64,000 bases of DNA from an uncultured Faecalibacterium sp. (GTDB taxonomy: Bacteria > Bacillota > Clostridia > Oscillospirales > Ruminococcaceae). Below the pieces are notes generated by a model. That model made no database searches. It was not told where the DNA came from and worked only from the letters and a program-made list of their open reading frames with translations. Location of the stretch: positions 1 to 64,000 of the forward strand of contig CAKSWQ010000006.1 in the NCBI GenBank assembly GCA_934512105.1. Direction: 5' to 3'. The translations under genes were made by a program, and so were the position numbers. Shown here piece by piece: positions 25,665 through 34,600 of the stretch; the stretch's first letter is position 1; each line of letters starts with the position of its first letter.

Positions 25665-25980
25665 TCCTGCTGCAACGGGTGAACGAATCCAAAACCTCCG
25701 AAAAGACCGTGAAGTGACACAAGAACAGCTTGCCATCGACCTGAACATCAGTGACCGCTACATGAGAAATCTGGAGAAGGGTGAGAAAGTTCCGTCTGTT
25801 GACCTCTTTGTGGAATTGCGGGAACGGTTCGGCTCATCACTGGACTATATTGTTCTTGGTGTTACGGTGTCAGAGCGGGAGCAGGAACTGCAAGATCAGC
25901 TGCAAATGCTCCGCAAAGAACTGAAAGAAATGCAGCGGCGGATTCTTGTTATGCTGGAAATGCTGGGCGAATCTGCTTGA
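25654..25980 (+). CDS. XRE-family regulator with coiled-coil tail
   Basis: A 108-residue protein starting MYYDPAATGERIQNLRKDREVTQEQLAIDLNISDRYMRNLEKGEKVPSVDL, an XRE HTH of the kind found near the regulatory end of ICEs, followed by a coiled coil (about 75-105). The start at 25654 follows ACGGAGGGAG by 5 bases. The upstream in-frame ATG at 25585 would add a non-family leader. It probably controls the regulatory and ParB-like block downstream. Confidence 0.75.
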   Translation: MYYDPAATGERIQNLRKDREVTQEQLAIDLNISDRYMRNLEKGEKVPSVDLFVELRERFGSSLDYIVLGVTVSEREQELQDQLQMLRKELKEMQRRILVMLEMLGESA

Positions 25981-26001
25981 TCAGGCGCTTCACTGTCGTG
26001 A

Positions 26002-26052
26002 ACCGGAACGATTGGTTCCGGTGAAAATGGCAAAACCGGAACTATTGGTTCC
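26002..26052. promoter_or_regulatory. Tandem dyad operators
   Basis: The perfect dyad ACCGGAAC-N5-GTTCCGGT (26002-26022) is repeated as CCGGAAC-N5-GTTCC at 26036-26052, with both spacers of near-identical sequence (ATTGG/TATTG). Two copies 33 bases apart, directly after an XRE gene, look like regulator binding sites. Confidence 0.5.
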
Positions 26053-26061
26053 TAAAAAAGC

Positions 26062-26347
26062 ATTCAGTTTTCAGGTACACTATGGTCACAGCAAGGGCAG
26101 CACCCCAGACGGGGAGAAGCCCGAAGCTGTAAGACGTACCTTGAAAACTGAATATCATTCCCTCGGACAAAACAATGAAACTTCCGTAATTCGCGGCCCG
26201 GCCATAAAGAAGGCGGGGTGGCTGAAAAGCCAATGGAGCGGTGCAAATCCGCCGCCGAAAGGTTCCCACCTCCGGGCTGTCGAGGACAAATAGGAGAGAA
26301 ACAGTATTTTTCAAACCACCAGTTGAGAATTTCTCGGCTGGTGGTTT
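26062..26347 (+). ncRNA. Candidate structured RNA
   Basis: The 406-base gap 25981-26386 has no convincing protein gene but many paired elements. ATTCAGTTTTCA(A)GGTAC arms (26062-26078, 26136-26153) enclose nested CAGC/GCTG, GGC/GCC and CCCC/GGGG pairs. A second domain has CGGCCCGG pairing with CCGGGCTG (about 26193-26201, 26271-26280), a GGCT-GAAA-AGCC hairpin with a GNRA loop and a GCGG-N7-CCGC hairpin. An intrinsic terminator ends it. The pairing was judged by eye; the class is unknown to me. Confidence 0.45.
26313..26347 (+). terminator. Terminator at end of structured region
   Basis: AAACCACCAG pairs with CTGGTGGTTT (10 bp, 15-base loop), then TACATTT. It lies 40 bases before the zinc-protein gene. 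Confidence 0.65.
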
Positions 26348-26386
26348 TACATTTCCCATTAAAATAACGATATGGAGGAAATCTAT

Positions 26387-26632
26387 ATGAGTCGATTTTA
26401 TAACAACTGCGTAGATGAAGCCAGCTTGACCACTCTCTGCCCGATTTGTCTGGATTCCTTTCAGGGAGCAAAGGGCGTTCGTGTCCGGCGCGCAGACCCT
26501 AAGCAGAAGATCAAGGATGTCTGCACCTACTGCCAGATTCGCTATGGTTTCGATTATTATGTACAGCCCGATAAGAACGCTGGGCAGTATATGAAGCGAG
26601 GCCATTTCGATGATGAATCTGAATGCGCTTAA
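26387..26632 (+). CDS. Small zinc-binding-like protein
   Basis: An 81-residue protein with CPIC and CTYC pairs (residues about 18-21 and 46-49), consistent with one zinc site, and a basic stretch (GVRVRRADPKQK). GGAGG lies 8 bases before the ATG at 26387. Its 3' end overlaps the ParB-like gene by 23 bases. I cannot name a family; it is probably a regulatory or accessory gene of the ICE partition block. Confidence 0.6.
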   Translation: MSRFYNNCVDEASLTTLCPICLDSFQGAKGVRVRRADPKQKIKDVCTYCQIRYGFDYYVQPDKNAGQYMKRGHFDDESECA

Positions 26633-27599
26633 AATCGACCCGGAGTTTCAGGGCAAGATTCCACCCCTGAATTTTGAAGAAGAACAACAGCTTGAGCAGA
26701 ACATTCTCCATGAGGGGCGGCTGCTCAACCCAATCATCATCTGGAACGGCTTTATTTTGGACGGACACACTCGCTATCGAATCCTGCGGAAGCACCCGTT
26801 CATCGCTTTCCAGATACAGGAGATCGAACTGGATAATCGTTACGCAGCTCTCTCGTGGATCTGTCAGAACCAGCTTGGACGCAGAAATCTTGACCCGGAA
26901 CGGAAGAAGTTCTTGATGGGCAAGCTGTACGAATCCGAAAAGCTAGCGCGTGGCGGTTCCAAAGAGCGGGCGCACGATGAGAACGGACGGTTCACCTCAA
27001 TAGCTCAAAATGATCCATTGAGGGCAAAGCCGCTCTCCACCTGTGAGCGCATTGCCGCACAGAACGGAGTGGGGCCAGCCACTGTAAAACGAGCAGAAAA
27101 ATATGCCAAAGGCGTGGACGCAGCGGAAGATGCAGTTCCCGGTGCAAGAGAAGAAATCCTGACCGGGCGTATCAAGGCAACAGATGCAGAAATCACCGCC
27201 TTAGCCAAAAAGCCTAAAGCAGAAATCCCTGCGGCCCTCGCGGAATTGCGGAAGCCAAAGCAGGAACGTCAGCCCCGAAAAGCCGAAACAACTTCTTCAA
27301 AACAAACACTTTCTGAAATCAGTAAAACCATCCAAGGGCATCAACGTCAGCTTACTGCCGAAGAAAGAACCTCTCTGAAAGCATCCATTGACAACCGCTA
27401 TCAGGAACGAGCCGTTGCAAAAGGCTCCCTGATGATGTGCGAAGTACAGGGTGCGAAAGAGGACTTCATTCGCCGCTGGAATACGATTTTCAAAGAATAC
27501 CCGGATGTTTTTGAAGATTCGGACTGCCGCAAGATCATTCACGACTTGACTGAAGATGCCGTACAGTATCTTCTGAAAATAAAGGAGAAAACGCTATGA
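26610..27599 (+). CDS. ParB-like protein
   Basis: A 329-residue protein with a ParB/Srx-type N-terminal domain (LNFEEEQQLEQNILHEGRLLNPIIIWNGFILDGHTRYRIL, about 18-60) and a central helix-turn-helix region (LSTCERIAAQNGVGPATVKRAEKYAK, about 140-170). In these ICEs such proteins lie in the regulatory/partition end and may act as DNA-binding regulators rather than true centromere partners; no ParA is next to it here. The start could be 26610 or 26613. The stop overlaps the next gene as ATGA. Confidence 0.75.
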   Translation: MMNLNALKIDPEFQGKIPPLNFEEEQQLEQNILHEGRLLNPIIIWNGFILDGHTRYRILRKHPFIAFQIQEIELDNRYAALSWICQNQLGRRNLDPERKKFLMGKLYESEKLARGGSKERAHDENGRFTSIAQNDPLRAKPLSTCERIAAQNGVGPATVKRAEKYAKGVDAAEDAVPGAREEILTGRIKATDAEITALAKKPKAEIPAALAELRKPKQERQPRKAETTSSKQTLSEISKTIQGHQRQLTAEERTSLKASIDNRYQERAVAKGSLMMCEVQGAKEDFIRRWNTIFKEYPDVFEDSDCRKIIHDLTEDAVQYLLKIKEKTL

Positions 27600-28010
27600 T
27601 GCTTTCTAACCTGAACCTTTCCAGCCTGCCGGAGTGCAACTTCGAGGTGCGCTATGTTGACAGCGTTCTGCTGAACCCCTGCGCCGAATATCAGCGGCTG
27701 CTCCGCATGGGCAAGGTTGCAAGGATCGCAGCAAACTTTTCGGAGTACATCGCCAATGAGCCGAAAGTCAGCTACCGGGATGGCCGCTACTTCGTCTTTG
27801 ACGGACAGAACACCATTGAGGCACGGAAAACGTGCAACGGTGGGCGTGACCTCCCGATTCGTTCCTGTTTGGCATCCTGCACGGCATGGCTCGTTTTCTG
27901 GCTCTGTATCAGGGCGAATACAGCCGGGAACGGCTGGTTGGCCGGCTGCGCACGGTGCACCCCAAGAACATCACCCGGCTGGCACAGAACGATACTGCAA
28001 AGTACTGTTC
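27596..28010 (+). pseudogene. DUF6551 gene, internally deleted and truncated
   Basis: The N-terminal 90 residues (LPECNFEVRYVDSVLLNPCAEYQRLL...YRDGRYFVFDGQNTIEARKTCNGGRDLPI) match the ICE protein DUF6551 that normally follows the ParB-like gene. After about 27,865 the frame shifts. The family C-terminus (HGMARFLALYQGEYSRERLVGRLRTVHP) continues in another frame from about 27,875, so roughly the middle third is deleted. The 3' end is also lost near 28,005, at the restriction-modification cassette. Confidence 0.7.
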
Positions 28011-28077
28011 GATTGATTTTTGCTACATCCAATATTGGAAAAATGATTCGCATACTTGTAAAATTATATATCAATAT

Positions 28078-28113
28078 AAAAGTATTGACTTCTAAATACT
28101 TTTGCGGTATCAT
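28078..28113 (+). promoter_or_regulatory. Promoter with overlapping dyad operator
   Basis: TTGACT (28085-28090) and TATCAT (28108-28113) are spaced by 17. The inverted repeat AAAAGTATT/AATACTTTT (28078-28086, 28095-28103) straddles the -35, as in controller-protein autoregulation of restriction-modification operons. Confidence 0.65.
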
Positions 28114-28136
28114 TTGATGTGAAAGGTGGTATGAAT

Positions 28137-28340
28137 ATGGCTTTTTCGTACAAGCCGCTGTGGAAGCTTTTAATTGACCGGGACATGACAAAAAAACAAC
28201 TTATGCAAATAACAGGAATCTCAAAATCAACAATGGATAAAATGGCGCGAGGAGAATTAGTGTCTTTGGAAATTATAGACCGTATCTGCGCTTCTTTGGA
28301 GTGCCGTGTTGAGTGTGTTATTGAGCACGTTAGGAGTTAA
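28137..28340 (+). CDS. Small HTH protein, putative R-M controller
   Basis: A 67-residue HTH protein ([50 protein letters not shown]), related to the 5472 regulator. It precedes a DNA methyltransferase by one base and lies behind a promoter with a dyad over its -35, so it probably plays the controller role that delays endonuclease expression. The start at 28137 is favoured by AAAGGTGG; ATG 28131 is too close to it. AT-rich like the rest of the cassette. Confidence 0.7.
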   Translation: MAFSYKPLWKLLIDRDMTKKQLMQITGISKSTMDKMARGELVSLEIIDRICASLECRVECVIEHVRS

Positions 28341-28341
28341 A

Positions 28342-29073
28342 ATGGTAAAGAAAGCAGAAATAACCGCAACTACAACTAAGCGAACTGTAACGGGAAAGTC
28401 TTCAACGGATTTGATACTTTCTGCTTATGTCCGTAATAATGAAGACTTATTTCCACTTATATTGTCATTATATGTTCCAATCGGCTCAGAAATTGCAGAT
28501 GTAACATATGGGAAAGGCGTATTTTGGAAAAATGTAGATAAAAGTAAATATATCCTGCATTTTTCGGATATTAAAATGGGAATTGATTGTCGGAGACTTC
28601 CATATAAAAGTCATACGATGGATTGTGTAGTAATTGATCCACCTTATATGGAGGGATTTTATCGACGAAATAGTGACCATTTGGCGGGAAATGGAACGTT
28701 TACTTCATTTAGAGAAGCGTACTCTGATGGAAATGTTTATGAACAAAAGCTTGGTAAGCCAAAATATCACGATGCTGTTTTGGATATGTACTATTCTGCG
28801 GGAAATGAAGCTCTTCGAGTATTAAAAAAAGACGGATTATTAATAATCAAGTGTCAAGATGAGGTGAGTGCAAACAAACAGCATTTGACTCATGTTGAAA
28901 TAATCAATGAATATGTAAAACATGGATTGGTTGTAGAAGATTTATTTGTTATGGTAAGAAATAATAAACCGAATATTTCTACACTAAAAAAACAGGTTCA
29001 CGCAAGAAAAAATCACTCATATTTTTTGATTTTTCGAAATAAATCTCAAAGCATTTCATCGAGCAATGAATAG
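28342..29073 (+). CDS. DNA methyltransferase (DPPY type)
   Basis: A 243-residue amino-methyltransferase with a cofactor-loop-like motif [11 protein letters not shown] (about 49-59) followed by catalytic motif IV, DPPYMEG (about 103-109). This is the N6-adenine or N4-cytosine class; motif order is I before IV. It protects DNA against the neighbouring endonuclease. TTAGGAG precedes the ATG. The 3' end overlaps the convergent endonuclease gene by 28 bases. Low GC relative to both flanks marks it as acquired. Target sequence unknown. Confidence 0.85.
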   Translation: MVKKAEITATTTKRTVTGKSSTDLILSAYVRNNEDLFPLILSLYVPIGSEIADVTYGKGVFWKNVDKSKYILHFSDIKMGIDCRRLPYKSHTMDCVVIDPPYMEGFYRRNSDHLAGNGTFTSFREAYSDGNVYEQKLGKPKYHDAVLDMYYSAGNEALRVLKKDGLLIIKCQDEVSANKQHLTHVEIINEYVKHGLVVEDLFVMVRNNKPNISTLKKQVHARKNHSYFLIFRNKSQSISSSNE

Positions 29074-29633
29074 ACATCGGTTGTAAAGGGTGCTTGCAAC
29101 GGCCAAGAAATATCGATCAAAGTCTTTATGAGATAATTACGATCTTCTGCCGCAATGTTTTTTGAACGATTTCCGGGATGAGGAAGGTCGCTGTTTTTTG
29201 CAAATGCAAATCGCCATTGATTGCCAAATGTATAAAGGCTAACTGCAACAATATCAAATTCTCCGACAGCAAGACATGTTGTATTGATGGTATGTCCATT
29301 CGCAAGCGGAATTTCTCGACGGTCACTTGCATCACATTGGAATTTTCCTTTCCATGCGTCGGGACCGGTCTGTACAACAGAATTTGTCTGTAATGATTTG
29401 GCTTCTATACGGAACTCTCTTCCTTTATAACAGAAAGAAATATCGCCTTTACTATTTCGATCATGATCATCATATTTCATTAGGTTTTTAACATTTTCAT
29501 GTCCGGTAAAATAGGTTCTGGCTTTATATTCACTCACATAACCAAATATGAATCCACGAAGAGATGGGTTTTCATCAACAATCTTTGTGAGTTCATCTGC
29601 TGTTATCTGCCACCTATCAAGAATTGTTGACAT
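29046..29633 (-). CDS. Probable type II restriction endonuclease
   Basis: A 195-residue protein with a PD-(D/E)XK-like active site: [18 protein letters not shown] (about 63-80), where the Asp and the ExK spaced by about 13 residues fit the nuclease fold. It is convergent with, and overlaps, the methyltransferase, the usual sign of a restriction-modification pair. GGAGGG precedes the start on the minus strand. The family is not named from memory, so endonuclease function rests on motif and context. Confidence 0.7.
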   Translation of the reverse strand: MSTILDRWQITADELTKIVDENPSLRGFIFGYVSEYKARTYFTGHENVKNLMKYDDHDRNSKGDISFCYKGREFRIEAKSLQTNSVVQTGPDAWKGKFQCDASDRREIPLANGHTINTTCLAVGEFDIVAVSLYTFGNQWRFAFAKNSDLPHPGNRSKNIAAEDRNYLIKTLIDISWPLQAPFTTDVYSLLDEML

Positions 29634-29729
29634 GTATAAAGTCCCTCCATTGATAAAATTCGATGTTGTTGTTAATTATAGCACTTATATGTATTCTATA
29701 CAATGACACAGCAAAACTTTTGATGGCAG

Positions 29730-30224
29730 AAGCTGCTGGAATCGGTCAAGACAAACGATGCCGCCCGCATCCAGAAGAAGGTCAAGAAAATCCAGAAAGA
29801 CTTGGAAAGCAAGCAGAAAGAACTGGACGATCTGAAAGCCGAGACCATCCTTGTTATCCGGGGCGTGAGTGCTCTGGACAAAGAACTGCTCGGTACACTG
29901 GTGGCCGAAGCAAAGGACGCTCTGGAAACTCTGGAAAAGCAGCTTGTGCAGGCACAGGAAGAATACGATGAAGCTACCAAAACGGCGAAGCGAAGCAACT
30001 ACATCTGCAACGAGCTGTTCACATGGGCGGATGTGTACGACACTGCCAATCACGATGAACGCCGCGCCATTTTGCAGCAGTTCATCAAGGAGATTCGCGT
30101 CCGAAAGGACTATGAGATCTCGATCACCCTGAACGCCAGCTTCGAGCAAGTAGAGCAGCTCAAGGCTGTATCGACCTACGATGGTGCGGAAATTTTTGAA
30201 GAAATTTCCGAAAAGGGGGCATAA
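29730..30224 (+). pseudogene. C-terminal fragment of a third large serine recombinase
   Basis: An open frame of about 165 residues, largely coiled coil (LLESVKTNDAARIQKKVKKIQKDLESKQ...), ending in the ICNELFTWADVYDTANHDERRAILQQFIKEIRVRKDYEISITLN pattern typical of the C-terminal end of ICE serine recombinases. The catalytic N-terminus, recombinase domain and zinc ribbon are absent. It marks the original integrase end of the ICE. 30225-30370 holds further decayed coding sequence and no gene I can support. Confidence 0.7.
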
Positions 30225-30375
30225 AAGCGATGCTCTTGCCCGCAACACTCTGCAAAATGCAAAGAAAGAAGCGTGAAAACGATGGATTTTCAAAAAGTAC
30301 ATTGATGACCCCGCCCGGTTCGCATCCGGCTTCAGGGTTCGGAACCTGGCACGGTCTGCCAAGGTTTTTTAGCCA

Positions 30376-30406
30376 TAAAAACGCCGCATCGTATAAAACG
30401 ATGCGG
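30376..30406 (-). terminator. Terminator of tRNA-Ala transcript
   Basis: On the minus strand GCCGCATCG pairs with CGATGCGGC around a 7-base loop, then GTTTTT, starting five bases past the tRNA CCA end. Confidence 0.8.
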
Positions 30407-30410
30407 CAAA

Positions 30411-30486
30411 TTGGTGGACCTAGAGGGATTCGAACCCTTGACCTCTCGGATGCGAACCGAACGCTCTCCCAACTGAGCTATAGGCC
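30411..30486 (-). tRNA. tRNA-Ala (anticodon CGC)
   Basis: The minus strand folds as a full cloverleaf with encoded CCA: acceptor GGGCCTA/TAGGTCC with the alanine identity pair G3-U70, D arm GCTC...GAGC, anticodon loop TTCGCAT (CGC, reads GCG) and T loop TTCGAAT. The outermost T-stem pair (A-C) is mismatched, the only irregularity. It borders the mobile mosaic: its 3' side faces the recombinase remnant. Confidence 0.9.
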
Positions 30487-30605
30487 CATATTTAGGGGCG
30501 TGACACGGTTGGTCGACCAACCGACATACTCCCCATTTGAATGCCCACAACTCTGTGGGGCACAAAAGCGATACGCTTGCACTCCCAGCTGAGCTATAGG
30601 CCCAT
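30487..30605 (-). repeat. Duplicated tRNA-Ala 5' half and palindrome in tRNA leader
   Basis: On the minus strand GGGCCTATAGCTCAGCTGGG, continuing AG, repeats the first 22 bases of the tRNA with one change about 115 bases upstream of it, then diverges, so no complete second tRNA exists. An 18-base perfect palindrome CGGTTGGTCGACCAACCG lies at 30505-30522 between the copies, and TGCCCACA/TGTGGGGCA forms another hairpin. All lie between the promoter and the mature tRNA. Confidence 0.7.
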
Positions 30606-30620
30606 GATGATGACGCTGAT

Positions 30621-30649
30621 AGTGTACCGCGTTTTGGGGCGTTTGTCAA
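30621..30649 (-). promoter_or_regulatory. tRNA-Ala promoter
   Basis: Minus-strand TTGACA (30644-30649), 17-base spacer, TACACT (30621-30626). The consensus -35 fits a strong stable-RNA promoter reading into the half-tRNA and tRNA. Confidence 0.8.
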
Positions 30650-30677
30650 GCAATTTCGGAGAGCGCAAGCGGGGGAC

Positions 30678-31505
30678 TTACAAGCGGCCAAGCTGCCAGA
30701 AGGCCACGGCGCTGGCGGCGGCTACGTTGAGGGAATCCACCCCATGGGACATGGGGATCTTTACGGTGTAATCGCAGGCGGCGATGGTGCTGTTTGCAAG
30801 ACCGTCGCCCTCGGTGCCCAGCACGATGGCAAGCTTCGGCTCAGCGGCAAGGGCAGGGTCGTCGATGCTGACCGAGCGGTCGCTCAGCGCCATGGCAGCG
30901 GTCTTGAAGCCCAGTGCGTGGAGCTGGGCGCTGCCGTTTTCCGGCCAGTCGGCAGGGGAAGAGCCGATCTGTGCCCACGGCACCTGAAACACGGTGCCCA
31001 TGCTCACCCGCACCGCGCGGCGGCACAGCGGGTCGCAGCAGGAGGGGGTAATGAGCACGGCGTCCATGTTCAGCGCGGCGGCGCTGCGGAAGATAGCGCC
31101 CACGTTGGTGGAATCTACGATGCCCTCCAGCACGGCCACCCGGCGGGCGTGGGTGCACACCTGCTCCACTGTGCGGGGCACGGGGCGGCGGAAGGCGCAC
31201 AGCACGCCCCGTGTCAGTGCAAAGCCGGTAAGCTGCGCCAGCAGCTCCCGGTCGGCAGTATACACCGGCACATCACCGCAGCGGGTCAAAATCTCCTGTG
31301 CCGGGCCGGTGATCTGCTTGCGCTCCATCAGCAGGGAAAGGGGCTGGTATCCGGCATCCAGCGCCCGGGCGATCACCTTGGGGCTTTCGGCGATAAAGAT
31401 GCCCTTTTCCGGCTCCAGCCGGTTGCGCAGCTGCGCCTGCGTGAGCCGGGCGTAGATGTCCAGCTCCGGGGCGGTAAGGTCGGTGATCTCGTGAATGACA
31501 GGCAT
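30678..31505 (-). CDS. TrmH/SpoU-family RNA methyltransferase
   Basis: A 275-residue 2'-O-methyltransferase of the SPOUT superfamily. The N-terminal substrate-binding region (about 10-100) is followed by the knotted domain with motif 1 VLEGIVDSTNVGAIFRSA (about 132), motif 2 LAIVLGTEGDGL (about 222) and motif 3 VKIPMSHGVDSLNVAAASAVA (about 247). Target, rRNA or tRNA, cannot be told from sequence. The start at 31505 has CAAAGGAGCG upstream; longer starts are not supported. First clearly chromosomal protein gene after the tRNA. Confidence 0.85.
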   Translation of the reverse strand: MPVIHEITDLTAPELDIYARLTQAQLRNRLEPEKGIFIAESPKVIARALDAGYQPLSLLMERKQITGPAQEILTRCGDVPVYTADRELLAQLTGFALTRGVLCAFRRPVPRTVEQVCTHARRVAVLEGIVDSTNVGAIFRSAAALNMDAVLITPSCCDPLCRRAVRVSMGTVFQVPWAQIGSSPADWPENGSAQLHALGFKTAAMALSDRSVSIDDPALAAEPKLAIVLGTEGDGLANSTIAACDYTVKIPMSHGVDSLNVAAASAVAFWQLGRL

Positions 31506-31564
31506 GGGAACGCTCCTTTGAAATGAAGTTTTTTCTATTGTAGCACAAGCCGGGGCAGAATGCA

Positions 31565-31599
31565 AAATCCCTGCTGCACACAGAGCACAGCAGGGATTT
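31565..31599 (-). terminator. Terminator after ABC gene
   Basis: AAATCCCTGCTG pairs with CAGCAGGGATTT; on the minus strand it is followed by TTTTGCA, ending the 31611 gene. Confidence 0.75.
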
Positions 31600-31610
31600 G
31601 GATGCAATAC

Positions 31611-34600
31611 TTACTCAGAGCGCAGCGCCTTGACGGGGTTGCTCTTTGCGGCGCTGCGGGCGGGGATCAGGCCGCCCAGCATGGTAAGCAGGGTAGCCAG
31701 AACGATCAGGATCAACGCGGCCTGCGGCGGCAGCGAGGCCACCACGTTCACATCTCCCGCAATGTGGTGGATCAGCATATTGCCGGGGATGAGCAGCAGC
31801 AGGCAGAGCGCCACGCCCATCACGCCGGAGCACAGGCCGATGATGAAGGTCTCGGCATTGAACACCTGCGAGACGTTGTGCTTGGAGGCACCGATGGCAC
31901 GCAGAATGCCGATCTCCTTGCGGCGCTCCAGCACACTGATATAGGTGATGACGCCGATCATGATGGAGGACACCACCAGCGAGATGGCTACAAAGGCCAC
32001 CAGCACATTACTGACCATGCCCACGATCTCGGTGACAGAGTTCATCAGGGTACCCACCATGTCGGTGTAGTGGATCACCTTGTCCTCCTCGCCCTGCTGC
32101 CGCATGGCGGCGTTGTAAGCGTCCAGCTCGCTCACCACCAGCGCCTTGGTGTCAAAGCTGTTGGGATAGATATAGATGCCAGCGGGCTTTGCGTAGTCCA
32201 CATAGCCGATGTCGCTCAGGATCTTTTCGTAGCTGGAAGAGGAAGAGAGCAGGGTGTTTTTGATCAGCTCGGTCAGGTCGGAGCCGGTCATGTTGATCTG
32301 AATGGCCTGCTGGAACACGGTGGGGTCGATCTTGAGTGCGCTTTCCACCTGTGTGCTCAGCTGCGCAATGTTGCTCTGGATGGCCTGCGCGATCTTCTGC
32401 TCCAGCTGCTCGGCCAGCTTCTGGATGGCGGGCCCCATCTGCTCCTGCAAAGCAGCGGTGAGCTGGGTCTGCAACGCCTCGCTCAGCTGGACGGAGTAGG
32501 TCTCCATCACGGTCTGCAAATTCTGCTGGAGGGTATCAGCAAACTGCTCCTCCAGTCCGGAGGTGTCCAGCAGATCGCCCATGGATTCGGCCAGCAGCGT
32601 CTGGAAGGCATCGGTTTTCATATAGGAGGAGAAGCCGATCTTGTCCAGATTCAACAGGCCGTTGCTGATGATATAGCGCTTGTAGCCGTTCAGGATCTTT
32701 TTCATCAGCGCCTGCAAGCCGTCCTGAGAGATGTTCAGTTCGACACCGTCGAACAGCTCACTCATGTCCATCTCCATGTCCGGCAGCGGCAGCCCGCTGA
32801 GATCCAGCTTGAAACTGGAAGGATCGATGAGGGTGGCAAGGTCAAAGGAGCCATCGGTCAGATCGAAGGCACCGTCCAGATCAAAGTGCAGGGCACTGGT
32901 GTCGAACTGGAAGGCATCCTTGAGGGCATCTGTGTCCACCGAGAACAGGGAAGCGATATCCAGCATACTGTTGCTGGCAGCGTCGAAGGGCTCGCCGGTC
33001 AGCATGTTGATGTCCGGGTCTGCCAGCTGCTGGCGCACGATCTCGCTGTTAGCTGCCTGATCGATGATGTGATAGGTCAGATCATGCAGGTAGTCCAGGC
33101 CGCTGTGCAGAATGGTGGAGGTGGCATCTGCCTTGGGCTGTACGATGCCTACAATGGTCAGATCCTCGCTGTCGGCCACCAGCTGCTGCATATAGGCCTC
33201 GTCGTTCATCTTGCTCAGCCAGACCTTGTGCTCGGTGTCGTAGACGTAGCAGTCGGCCTTGTTGACAAGCTTGAAGGTCATGCCAAGAAAATCGTCATAG
33301 GTATAGGTGCCGTAGTCTGTGGGCAGATCGATCTTCTGGTTCTGTGCATACTGCTGTAAGATTTTGTCCAGCTCGGCCTGATCCCGCAGACCCATGGCAT
33401 ACAGCGTGTAGTCCGAAATGCTGCCGTCTGCGTTCAGGGTCAGTACCAGCTCGTTGTACTTTTCCGGCCAGCGCCCGGCCTTGACATCGTACTGATCCTC
33501 GTACAGGGCGGGGGTCTCGGCCATTTCGCAGAACACATAGGGGCTGGACATGGAGGTCATGATGCTGGTCACCGAGGTGTTCTCACTGGCGATATCAGAG
33601 AAGGTGGTGTCCGGGTTCAGCTTCTGCACGGTGCCGTCCGGGTTCTGGCGGTAGATCAGCGGAGATGAGGTGTAGGAATATTCCACCGTGGCGTTGTCCC
33701 GGATGGTGCAGGCGTCACTGTCCAGATATTCTTTCAGCGAACGCAGGTCGTTATTGGTAGCACCGATGTTCAGCTGAGACAGCAGCTGGCTTACCGTAAC
33801 CATGCCCTCCGGCGCAGGGGAGGCACTGGACGAGACACTGGTGTAGGAGTCCGGGTCCATCATGCTGGTCAGATCCACGCCGGTGCTGCTGATCTGCAAC
33901 GGGTAGGCCGCCAGCGTGGATTTTTCCATGTTGCTGATATAGCGGCTCACACCATTGGACAGCGAAAGGATCAGCGCAATGCCGATGATGCCGATAGATC
34001 CGGCAAAGGCGGTGAGCAGGGTGCGCGCCTTTTTGGTGAGCAGATTGTTGAAGCTGAGGGAGAGGGAGGTGAGCAGGGACATGGAGGAGTGTCCCATGTT
34101 CCGGTGCACAGGTGCTGCGGCAGCGGCCTCATCCTCGGGCTCGTAGGGCATGGTATCGGAACGGATCACGCCGTCTTGCAGCTTTACGATGCGGGTGGCG
34201 TAGCGTTCGGCCAGCTCCGGGTTGTGGGTGACCATGACCACCAGCCGGTCCCGCGCCACTTCCTTGAGCAGCTCCATCACCTGAATGCTGGTCTCGCTGT
34301 CCAGTGCGCCGGTGGGCTCGTCTGCCAGAAGGATATCGGGATTGTTCACCAGTGCGCGGGCAATGGCCACGCGCTGCATCTGTCCGCCGGACATCTCGCT
34401 GGGGTGCTTGTGCAGCTGGTTGCCCAGCCCCACCTGCTCCAGCGCAGCGGCGGCACGGCGGCGGCGCTCGGCCTTGGAAACACCCGAGATGGTCAGCGCC
34501 AGTTCCACATTGCCCAGCACGGTCTGGTGAGGGATCAGGTTATAGCTCTGGAACACGAAACCGATGGTGTGGTTCCGGTAGGAGTCCCAGTCGCGGTCGG

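Larger units (their letters stand above)
16002..30370. mobile_element. Decayed Tn1549-like ICE remnant mosaic
   Basis: Topoisomerase III, YodL, TTRAP, giant helicase, ParB-like and serine recombinase genes are characteristic of Tn1549-like ICEs, but several are truncated or chimeric. No coupling protein, VirB4-like ATPase or NlpC/P60 transfer hydrolase is present. The gene order implies pieces of at least two such elements joined by deletions and insertions. It ends next to the tRNA-Ala terminator. Confidence 0.7.

Noticed and set aside
26232-26260. Possible cobalamin riboswitch (GGTGCAAATCC)
   Set aside because: The box resembles part of the consensus, but the downstream CCCGCCACTG-type segment and the B12 box are missing and no cobalamin or transport gene follows.
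25946-26293. 115-codon ORF across the structured region
   Set aside because: It starts inside the XRE gene in another frame, has no ribosome site, and its path follows base-paired segments; an RNA explanation fits better.
30566-30603. A second complete tRNA
   Set aside because: Only the 5' acceptor strand and D arm are present; anticodon and T arms are missing.
31560-33359. 599-codon plus-strand ORF, His/Gln/Val-rich
   Set aside because: Exact antisense shadow of the 1068-aa ABC protein; no ribosome site and composition of a complementary-strand frame.
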